The notes under the pieces: generated by a model | Told to the model about the DNA's origin: nothing | Database searches by the model: none | What the model saw: only the letters and a program-made list of their open reading frames with translations | Program-made: the position numbers and the translations under genes | Part shown: in pieces, positions 53,261 to 62,339 of the stretch | Layout: each line of letters starts with the position of its first letter | Position numbering within the stretch: the first letter of the stretch is position 1 | Assembly: GCA_018401565.1 (NCBI GenBank) | Contig: JAGYKS010000031.1 | Span: 186,001 to 250,000 of the forward strand | DNA from: Acidimicrobiales bacterium | Lineage (GTDB): Bacteria; Actinomycetota; Acidimicrobiia; Acidimicrobiales; Acidimicrobilacustridaceae | Direction: 5' to 3' | DNA: 64,000 nt

Positions 53261-54638
53261 CGTCGGTTCCCTTCGGTCACCGCCACGGCACGGCTCCACA
53301 GGTCAGCAGGCCCCACGCACACCGCCGTGATGTCGGTACCCAGCGAACCGGTCACCTCCACGTCCACCAGCGATCCCACCGGCACCGTTTCGTCGATGAC
53401 CACGATGCCGTCGATCTCGGGGGCTTCGCGCCACGACCGGGCCACGCCGGGGCATCAACGAGCACCTGCATGTGCGAACCAATGAGGCGGTCCCGACCAA
53501 GCGCGGTGATCTCGTCCTGACGGGCCGACACCTCGGCCAGACGTTCGGCGGCCAACTCCGGTGGCACCACGCCGTCGAGGTCAGCGGCGTAGGTGCCGTC
53601 CTCGGGCGAATAGGTGAACAGGCCGCACCAGTCGAGCTGGGCTGCCTCGATGAACTCCAGCAGCCGGTCGTGGTCGGTCTCGGTCTCACCGGGGTACCCG
53701 ATGATGAAGTTGCTGCGGAAGGCCGCCTCGGGCTGGCGCTGGCGAATGGCGTCGATCCGGGCCAGGAAGCGATCCCCGTCGCCCCACCGGCGCATGCGGC
53801 GCATCAGTGGTGCCGACACGTGCTGCAACGACAGGTCGAAGTACGCAACGCCGGTGGCCAGCACGGCGTCGATGAGCGGGTCGGTGAGGTCTGATGGGTA
53901 CAGGTACAGCAGTCGCACGCGGTCCACGCGCTCGGCGACGGCCTGCACCAGCGGCACGATGGACCGCTCGCCCACACCCTGGTCACGTCCGTAGGCGGCA
54001 AGGTCCTGGGCCACCAGCACCACCTCGCGCACGTCGAGGGCGTCCACCTCGGTGAGCACGTCATCCAAACTGCGCGACCGCTGGGGACCACGGAAACTGG
54101 GGATGGCACAAAACCCGCACGCCCGGTCACAACCCTCGGCCACCTTCACATAGGCCCACGGCGCAGTGGCCGCTGGCCGGGGAAGGTTGAGCAGGTCGAA
54201 GTCGGGCACCGACGATGAGCGGACCGCCCCCAGGGTGACGGGTACCGACGTGCTGCCCAGCGCCGACCCGGATGCTCCCGCGGCTGCGTGCTCGTGCGAC
54301 CCGCCCATCACCTGAGCAGCAACGAACGCCTGACCAAACCCCGCCACAACATCCACCTCGGGAAGGGCGTCGGCCAGTTCGTCGCCGTAACGCTCGGCCA
54401 GACAACCCGTCACCACCAGCTCGGCGTCAGGGGCCACATCGGCCAGTGCCAGCACGGTATCCACCGACTCCTGACGGGCCGCCTCGATGAACGCACAGGT
54501 GTTGACCACCACCAGATCGGCGCCGTCGGGTCCGTCAGCGGCCACCATGCCGTCGGCCATCAGGGTGCCGACCAATTTGTCGGAGTCGACCTGGTTCTTG
54601 GGACAGCCGAGTGTCTCGACCCAGAAACGACGCGCCAT
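53257..54638 (-). CDS. rimO: Ribosomal protein S12 methylthiotransferase, one frameshift
   Basis: About 460 residues from ATG 54638. Cluster Cys in TLGCPKNQVDSD, NTCAFIEAA and VTGCLAERYG; the radical-SAM site is CDRACGFCAIPSFRG. The frame breaks near 53445 within the C-terminal TRAM domain, whose remainder (EAPEIDGIVVIDETVPVGSL) lies in the next frame to the stop at 53257. RimO methylthiolates Asp of ribosomal protein S12. MiaB in the same window is its tRNA-acting relative. Confidence 0.93.
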
Positions 54639-54663
54639 GGATAAATGATCCTACCCGTCGGGG

Positions 54664-54711
54664 CGGTCCGCCCCGTCGGCTGGGGATCGGTCCGCCCCGT
54701 CGGCTGGGGAT
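54664..54711. repeat. 24-base tandem repeat
   Basis: Two exact copies of a unit starting CGGTCCGCCCCGTCGG between rimO and the SMP-30 gene. The first copy also forms a GGGGCGG/CCGCCCC hairpin with the preceding bases, which could act as a terminator for the SMP-30 transcript. Confidence 0.75.
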
Positions 54712-54751
54712 TGGGTCCACGGTGCCGTTGGCCACCCGCGACCCCGGCGGC

Positions 54752-55771
54752 TCAGCCCCGGGCCGCCGCCCAGTCGGCGATGTGACCCAGTTGCCCGGTT
54801 GACGACAACGTGACGAACGCCCCCACCGGCCCGCCAGCCGGGGATGAAAAGCACACGTTGGTGGTGAGGTCATCAGGGGCGGTCACCCGACGAACCTCGC
54901 CGGTGACCGGATGCACACACGTCACGCCGCCACCGGGCCCGATGGTGGCCACACACACCCAGCCGTCGGGATCCACGGCCAGCGAATCGAACATGGCTCC
55001 CTGCGCACGATGCAACAGGGTGCCATCGTGCACCTCACCGGGGGCGCCACCATTGGCAACGCTGCCGGGCCCGGTCACCGAAAAACGCCACAACGAGCCC
55101 GAGTGGGTTTCGGCCACGTACAACTCGCTGCCGTCAGCCGACAGACCGATGCCGTTGGCCTGGTGGGTCCCCCACACCACCCCCACCAGCGGCCCACCGT
55201 CAGCCGGGGCGAACACCACCCCGGGGCGATCGGCACCGGCGGTGTCGTGTTGCACACCGAAGTCGGTGAACCACACACCTCCGGCGGCGTCCACCACCAG
55301 GTCGTTGGGCGACACCAGCGCCGTGTCGCCGCCAGCGGGATGCCCACAACGGGTGTGCACCACGTCACCGGAACGGTCGGCGGCATCACCGGAACGGTCG
55401 GCGGCATCGCCTCCCAGCGTCACCATGCGCAGGCTCCCCCCGGTGTGTGCCGGTGACGGCTCGCCAGGAATGATGAGCCCCGCCACTCATGCCAGGTGAA
55501 GTAGCCGCCGTTGTCGGCCACCCACACCCGCTCGGGGACACCGGCCCCGACTGGGCCCTGGGGGCCAGACGGGATCACCGCGTTGGCGGCACCGGCGGTC
55601 ACCAGGGCCGCACCATTGGGGCCCGGCAGTGATGTGGCCACTGGTGGTGGCCCCAGTGACGATGTTCACCGCGGTGAGGCACCCGGCTGCGATCTCGGTG
55701 ACCAGCACGGTGGAGTCGCCAACCCACACGGGACCCTCGGGAAACCTGAGATTTGAGGCAACGATGTCCAT
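54752..55771 (-). CDS. SMP-30/gluconolactonase-like protein, two frameshifts
   Basis: About 340 residues from ATG 55771 over three frames (breaks near 55650 and near 55490). Beta-propeller signatures: NLRFPEGPVWVGDSTVLVTE at the start, then SPNDLVVDAAGGVWFTDFG, NGIGLSADGSELYVAETHSG and FDSLAVDPDGWVCVAT. The conserved metal ligands Glu, Asn and Asp of the SMP-30 family fall in these segments. It likely hydrolyses a lactone. A GDAADRS repeat interrupts one blade. Confidence 0.82.
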
Positions 55772-55870
55772 GCGTCAACGCTAGCTGGCACCCCAGCGGG
55801 GACTGTGGTGAGCAGCACCGGGTACCTGACCCCCGACCAACCCGCGTCTGACGGGGCAGACCCGTCACAC

Positions 55871-57572
55871 CTAGGGGCTGGACATCGCGGCGCGAAAACC
55901 CACGGCGACGAACGTTGGCGTCCCGCCGGGTGATCCGTGGGCCACCGAGAACCAGGCGGTGGTGTTGGGGGCAGCGGCTCGGGGAGTCCAGATGATGCCA
56001 TCAGGGCTGGTCATCACCCGGTTGCCGGTGCCACCGACGGCGACAGCGACGAACAGTCCGTTGCCGTAGGTCACCGAAAGCCAGTTGAAGCTGGCGCCAT
56101 CGGCTAGGGAGGTCCAGGTGATGCCATCAGGGCTGGTCATCACCTTGTTGGTGCCACCGTTGGCGACGGCGACGAACAGACCATTCCCATAGGTCACCGA
56201 AGTCCAGCCGCTGGCCTCGGCGGCGGCGCAGACGGTCAGGTACCGATGCCATCAGGGCTGGTCATACCTTGTTGCTGTGGTGCCGTCTAGAAGGCGACAG
56301 CGACAGACCTGGGAACCACGCTGCACGCTCGCAGTGGACGTGACCGCGGAGTCGATCATGCCGTAGGTGACGCCGTTCACCAACCGCTGGCTCGGCGGCA
56401 GTGCGGGCAGTCCAGGTGATGCCGTCAGGGCTGGTCATCACCCGGTTGCCGGTGCCATCGAAGGCGACAGCGACGAACCCGGGAACGAGTGTGCCGTTCG
56501 CAGTGGACGTAACACTCGAGTCGATCATGCCGTAGGTGACACTTTTCCACTTGCTGTCGGCGGCGGCGCTGCGGCTGGTCCAGTTGATGCCGTCAGTGCT
56601 GGTCATCACCCGGCCACTGAGGACATTCGCGCCGCCAAACTCATCATTTGGATCAGGCACAAATTCGTCGACCCATCCGACAGCGACGAACAGGCCGTTG
56701 CCGTAGGTCACCGATTCCCATTCGCCTGTCGTGGCGGCGTTGCCGGCAGTCCAGGTGATGCCATCAGGGCTGGTCATCACCTTGTTGGTGTCACCGTAGG
56801 CAACGGCGACGAACAGGCCCACTCCCGAAGGTTCGCCGTAGGTGACCGACCGCCAGGTGGTGCTGGCGGCGGCAGTGCGGGCAGTCCAGGTGATGCCAGC
56901 ACCGCCGGCAGGTGTGGCGGTGGCGGTGCTCGATGGCGCCGATTGGTCGGAGCCCGCAATTGCGACGACGTGGAAGTCGTACGAGACGGTGCCGCTGAGG
57001 CCGGTGACCGTGACCGGGCTGGCAGCCACCGGTGAACCGTAGGACACCCAGTTGCTGGCATCCTGGGTGGTGAGCTTGCGATACACCTGATAGCTCGTGG
57101 CGCCAGCGACCGCAGCCCAGGCGACGTCAACTGATCCGGCGGTGGCGGTGGCGGTGGCGGTGACTGCGGTTGGTGCGGCGAGGCTGCTGGGGCCGACTGA
57201 GGCGGCCATGGCGGCGGTCGGCAAGGTGAGTGTGGTGACGCCGACAACACCGGCAGCAGCAGCGCCCTGGAGCATGCGGCGGCGCGACAGGGTTGATGCC
57301 GGCGTGTCACTGGCGGGTGGCTGGCCGTTGCCGGTGCCCAGCAGTCCGTGGGTGCCAAGGGTGTCGATGATGTCGCCGGCACTGGCGTTGGCACACGTCA
57401 GGCGCATCACCTCGTTGGCCTTGATATTGAGGATCAACAGATCGTTGCCGGCAGCGGCCACCGTCACATCATCACGCAACAGCGGTCGGATCGTGTCGGC
57501 AAGGGTTTCGACACAGCTGGCGCCCCCGGGGGGTTCAACAGAAAGCGCAGCATCGAATCTCGACCGGTGCAT
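55871..57572 (-). CDS. Exported PqqD-like/FN3/Asp-box repeat protein, several frameshifts
   Basis: From ATG 57572. Order: an N-terminal segment of about 90 residues ending LLILNIKANEVMRL and DIIDTLGTHGLLGT, with a PqqD-like pattern; then a twin-arginine signal (SRRRMLQGAAAAG ... TAAMA); a fibronectin type III-like domain (AAPTAVTATATATAG ... YQVYRKL); then repeats of the form VMTSPDGITWTARTAA...SVTYGNGLFVAVA carrying Asp-boxes (S-x-D-G-x-x-W). About seven repeat units can be counted. Between about 56220 and 56390 one unit is heavily corrupted by indels, as expected if similar repeats were poorly resolved. Such Asp-box arrays form beta-propellers on the cell surface or in the medium. Function unknown. 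Confidence 0.65.
55960..56920 (-). repeat. Array of Asp-box coding repeats
   Basis: Repeat units built on GTCATCACC...TGATGCCATCAGGGCTGG-type DNA (minus-strand VMTSPDGITWT) recur about every 110-190 bases. The units at about 56280-56400 and 56440-56570 share a rarer insert ending in ATCATGCCGTAGGTGAC, which marks a recent duplication. Confidence 0.7.
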
Positions 57573-57645
57573 GGGAGCAACTTATTTGACTAGTCGCGCA
57601 ACTATCAAGCGGAGAGTTAATCCCAGCGCGCGGTAAGGTCTGGCC

Positions 57646-58209
57646 ATGGCCGAAACCCGAACCCGCAATCGTCCCCGCACCGAAGCCGAACTGGTGGCGG
57701 CTGCCCGGGCGCTGGTGGAGGTGCAGACCTACGAGTCCATCCGGGTACGCGACATCGCCGACAGGGTGGGCTGCAACCACGGGCTCATCACCCAGTACTT
57801 CGGGACCAAACGCGGCCTGTTCACCCGCGTGGCTCGTGAGCTGGTCGCCGAGATCAGTACAACAATCGCCGCCGGTGGGTCATCCCCGCCGAAGCTGGAC
57901 CAGCCCACCACGGCCACGTTCTGGCGCCTGACGGCGGCGCTGCTTGACGCCGGGATGGACCCGTCGGAAATCATGGTGGAGAGCATTTCGGCAGTAGACG
58001 CCGTCGCCAAGCGGGCCGGTGACCTCTCGGGGTCGAGTTTCAACCAGGCACGGGCGGTGGCCGGCTTTGTGGTCCTGATGAGCGGCGGGTACCACGTGTT
58101 TGGCGACCTCGTGGCCGCCACCATCGCCCCATCGGGCGACCCTGCCGAAGCACAGGCGAATTTCGAACGCACCGTGTTCGCCCTCATTCGGGGTCTGACC
58201 ACGCCCTGA
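57646..58209 (+). CDS. TetR-family transcriptional regulator
   Basis: 187 residues from ATG 57646. The N-terminal helix-turn-helix (TYESIRVRDIADRVGCNHGLITQYFGTKRGL) is typical of TetR; the ligand domain is unclassified. It is divergent from the repeat protein, 73 bases away, which makes that gene a possible target. Confidence 0.85.
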   Translation: MAETRTRNRPRTEAELVAAARALVEVQTYESIRVRDIADRVGCNHGLITQYFGTKRGLFTRVARELVAEISTTIAAGGSSPPKLDQPTTATFWRLTAALLDAGMDPSEIMVESISAVDAVAKRAGDLSGSSFNQARAVAGFVVLMSGGYHVFGDLVAATIAPSGDPAEAQANFERTVFALIRGLTTP

Positions 58210-58418
58210 TCGGGTGCACCCTGCCGCAGTGCACCCTGACGCAGTGCACCATGCCTTGGCCAAAGGCGCCCGAAAACAACGTTTTCCCGGCGCGCAACAG
58301 GCCGGAAGTTCACCTCGATGTCAGCCGATGGTGGTGTGATTGCCGCATCTCGTGGGCCAGACTCGTCGTGAGGCTGGCGTGAAGTGTCGGCCCAAAACAC
58401 ATCGATCAGGGAGTGCAC

Positions 58419-59293
58419 GTGCGAGTACTGGTGACCAACGACGACGGGATCGAATCCGAAGGCATCCATGTGCTGGCCCGGGTGCTGCACGAAGCTGGCC
58501 ACGACGTGCTGGTGGTGGCCCCCGACCGGGACTGGAGCGGCGCCGGGGCGGCGCTGGGCAGTTTGCACCCCGACGACCGCATCGACGTGAACGAGGTGGA
58601 GGTGCCCGGCTGTGACGGGGTGCCCGCCTTCTCCTCGCCGGTCCCCCGGCCCTCACGGTGCTGGCCACCCAGCTGGGCGCCTTCGGGGCCCCGGCCGACC
58701 TGGTGGTGTCGGGCATCAATGCCGGGTTGAACACCGGCCGGTCGATCCTGCATTCGGGCACCGTGGGCGCCGCCCTCACCGGCCAGAACTTTGGCATCTC
58801 GGGTCTGGCCGTCAGCGTGGCGTGGGGCGACGACTGGTACTGGGAGACCGCCGCCCGGTGCGCCGCCGAGGTGGTGGCCAGCCATCTCATCGACGCCCCG
58901 GCGCGCACCGTGTTGAACCTGAACGTGCCGGCCGTGTCCTACGACGATCTGGCCGGTGTGCGGTGGGCCCGGTTGGCGGCGTTCGGTGTGGTGCGCGCCG
59001 CCATGGCCGATGCCAGCAACGGCCAGCTGCAAATGGAACTCACCGCCACCGGAGACACCCCTGACCCCGACACCGACCAGGGGTCGGTCAACGCCGGTTA
59101 TGCCTCACTCACCACGTTGGTGGGTGTGGTGGAGGCGTGGAGTGCCGACGTGGACCTGGCCGCCGACGCCGACCTCACTGGCCTCACCATGACCGACCGG
59201 GTGGTGCCCGGCGTTCCGCTCGAGGCGGTGCACCGGGTGCCCGACGCATCAGAACACCGTTCGCTACGGCGCCCCGGCATCGGGATCGTGTGA
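58419..59293 (+). CDS. surE: 5'-nucleotidase SurE, one frameshift
   Basis: About 291 residues from GTG 58419 (AGGGA 5-6 bases upstream); the family begins [10 protein letters not shown] as here. The metal-binding Asp-Asp is in TNDDGIES, followed by [16 protein letters not shown]; after a break near 58650 come [21 protein letters not shown] and [20 protein letters not shown]. SurE dephosphorylates nucleoside monophosphates. Its end overlaps the convergent ftsK gene by 30 bases. Confidence 0.9.
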
Positions 59294-62162
59294 TCCCGGC
59301 TCAAAGCCGATGGCCTCGTCGGACCACGCCTCACTGGTGGCACCGTCGAGTTCTTCGGGGCTCATGAGCACAGCGCGGGCCTTGGACCCTTCTGACGGGC
59401 CCACGATGCCACGCTGTTCCATGAGGTCCATGAGCCGACCGGCTCGGGCGAACCCCACCCGCAGCTTGCGCTGCAGCATGGACGTGGAACCCATCTGGCT
59501 GCGCACCACCAGTTCGGTGGCCTGAATCAGCAGGTCGTCGTCGTCGTCACCGCCGGCTCCACCACCGCCACCACCAGCACCGGGCCCAGCCGAGTCGTCG
59601 GCGCCCTGCACGGCCGTGTCGTCGAAGGCCAGGTCGGGAGCCTGCCGGCGCCAGTGGCCCACCACAGCGCGCACCTCACGCTCTGACACCCAGCATCCCT
59701 GGATCCGCTGGGCGATGGACGACGACGCCCCCACCAGCAGCATGTCGCCCTTGCCCACCAGACGCTCGGCGCCGGGCTGGTCCAAAATCACGCGGCTGTC
59801 GGCCAGGCTGGCCACGGCGAACGCCAGCCTCGACGGGATGTTGGCCTTGATGGTGCCGGTGATCACGTTCACCGACGGGCGCTGGGTGGCCACCACCAGG
59901 TGGATGCCCACCGCACGGGCCATCTGGGCGATGCGGCAGATCGAGTCCTCCACGTCTCGCGCCGCCACCATCATGAGGTCGTTGAGTTCGTCGACCACGA
60001 TCAGCAGCAGCGGCAGGCGCTGGTACTCGGGCATGCCCGCTGCTTCGGGAGCACCCGAACTGGTGACAACCGATTGCCGCCCACCATTGGCGATGTCGTC
60101 GGAGTCGGCGACGTCGGCAGTGGGGTCGGCGTTCGGGGCGTCGGCGTCTGGCGTCTCGTCGACGGGACGTGCATTGGTGAGTGGGGGCGCGGCATTGGTG
60201 GGAGCGGCATTGGTGGGGGCCGGCATCGCCGGGTCCGTCACCGTTGAGTTCGCCACGGTCGTAGGCGGCGTTGTAGCCGCCGATGTCACGGAATCCCGTC
60301 TCGCTGAGCAGGTCGTAGCGGCGTTCCATCTCCCGCACCGCCCACGACAGGGCGTTGGCCGCCTTTTTGGGGTTGGTCACCACCTGGGTGAGCAGATGGG
60401 GCAGACGGTTGTACTGCCCAAGCTCCACCCGCTTGGGATCGATGAGGATCATCCTCACCTGCTCGGGGGTGGTGCGCATGAGCACCGACGTGATCAGCGA
60501 GTTGATGCACGACGACTTGCCGGCACCGGTCTGGCCGGCGATGAGCAGATGGGGCATGGTGGCCAGGTCGACCAGGATGTTTTTGCCGTTGATGTCTCGA
60601 CCCAGCGCAACCTCGAGGGCGTTGGTGGCCCGGTGGGCTTCTTCTGACGCCAGCACGTCGCCCAGCGAAATCACCTGACGGTCGATGTTGGGCACTTCAA
60701 CGCCGATGGCCTGGCGACCCGGAATGGGGGCCAGGATGCGCACGTCGGGTGAGGCCATGGCGTAGGCGATGTCCCGGTTGAGGCTGGTGACCCGGGCCAC
60801 CTTGACGCCCGGGCCCAGCTCAAGCTCGAACCGCGTCACCGTGGGACCCACCACCATGCCCACCAGTCGGGTCTCCACACCATGCTCGGCCAGGGCCTGC
60901 TCCAGCAGACGACCCCGACGCTCCACCTCACCGGTGTCCACCTCGTGACGGTCCGAACGCTCCAGCAGGTTCCCCTTGGGCAGCTTCCACGGGGTGGGGG
61001 CAAGACCGGGACCGAGATCGATGGTGAGCTGCTCGGGTGGGCCGGCATCGGGGTCACCGCCGTCGGCGGCAGCGGCGGCCTCAATCCACGCCGGTGCAGC
61101 TGGAACGTCAGCGGCCACAATGACCTCGGCGCCCGTTGTCCCGGCGCCCGTTGTCCCGGCGCCCGAACCTGCAGCAGCGCCACCCGAAGGTTGGAGCCAC
61201 GCCGGGGTGAGATCGTCGCTGTCGGAAGCGTCAGCGCCAGCGCCAGCGCCAGCGTCCGAGCCAGGGTCAGCGTCGGAGCCGACGGCGTCACCGTCTGGCG
61301 AAACGTCGCCACCGGCGACGACCACGGGCGCCGATCCATCCGACGAGGTGTCACCGGCGGGAATGACGCCGCCGGTGTCCGATGGGGTGTCGTCGCCGAG
61401 GCTGAACAACGCGTGCCACCCCCGCACGAACACCCGCCCCACCGGCCGCAGCACCCGCATGGCCAACTCTCCAACCTCGTGCAGGCTGCGGTTGGTCACC
61501 ACCACCCCACCGATGACGGCGATGGCCGTCAGCACCAATGCAGCCGCCCAGGTACCGAGAAGCCCGATGAGCGGCGCCGTCAGCAAGGCCCCCACGTAGC
61601 CACCCGACGACTCGAGCTCAGCGGAGGGGGCACTCAGGCCCGCACCGCCGGTGGCCAGATGCAGCAATCCGGCACCGGCACAGGCCAACAGCACGCCACC
61701 CACCACAGGACGCAGCGACGTCGGTTCCTCGTCGGCCCGCCGCCGCAACAGCAACACCCCGCCCACCACCAGCACCGGCGGCACGACGTAGGCCAACATG
61801 CCGACCAGCAAAAGCAGCAGCGACGCCAATCCCCGGCCCAGAGGTCCGGCCAGATCGCCGTACAAACCCAGGCCGGCAACTGCCCCCACCACGGTGACGG
61901 CAACACCGGTCACGTCTCGACCATGACCGTGGAATGCATCCCCCACAGATCGCTGCCCAGCCCCGGACGTGGTTCCAGCCTTGGTCCCGGCCTTGGACCC
62001 GGCCTTGGTCCCGGCCTTGGTTCCGGCTGCGGCCCTGGATGTGGATCCCTTGCGCGCCGATGACGATGTCGACCGCCCCATTTTGGATGATCCCTTGGCT
62101 GAGCCCCTCGAACGTGGGGACCTGGTGGTTTGCGATCGCTGGGTAATGGCCACGTGGTTCAT
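59264..62162 (-). CDS. ftsK: DNA translocase FtsK, one frameshift
   Basis: About 965 residues from ATG 62162. A basic N-terminus with TKAG/SKAG repeats, four or five membrane helices (about residues 80-230), an acidic Ser/Asp/Ala-rich linker, then the motor: [17 protein letters not shown], Walker [29 protein letters not shown], Walker B region [35 protein letters not shown]. The frame breaks near 60255, in an inserted Ala/Pro/Asn/Asp-rich segment inside the motor domain. The C-terminal gamma winged helix ([21 protein letters not shown]) reads the polar DNA sequences. It pumps chromosome DNA at the septum. Confidence 0.92.
61968..62035 (-). repeat. Tandem repeat coding the FtsK TKAG tract
   Basis: A 12-base unit (CCGGCCTTGGTC-like) is repeated about five times and encodes [16 protein letters not shown] in the basic N-terminus of FtsK. 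Its length is likely to vary between strains. Confidence 0.75.
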
Positions 62163-62339
62163 CCGGGTGTGGGATCCCGGCCGAGGCCGGGGAATGCGAA
62201 TAGGGCTAGACAACCTCCGGAGCGCGTAAAACACGCTTCCTGGTCACTCATCGGCCCTACACCATGCCCACGCCCGGGTGACCGCTGCTCACACAGCAAC
62301 CTGATGGTACCGGGTCAGTCACCCAAGGGTGCGGACCTG

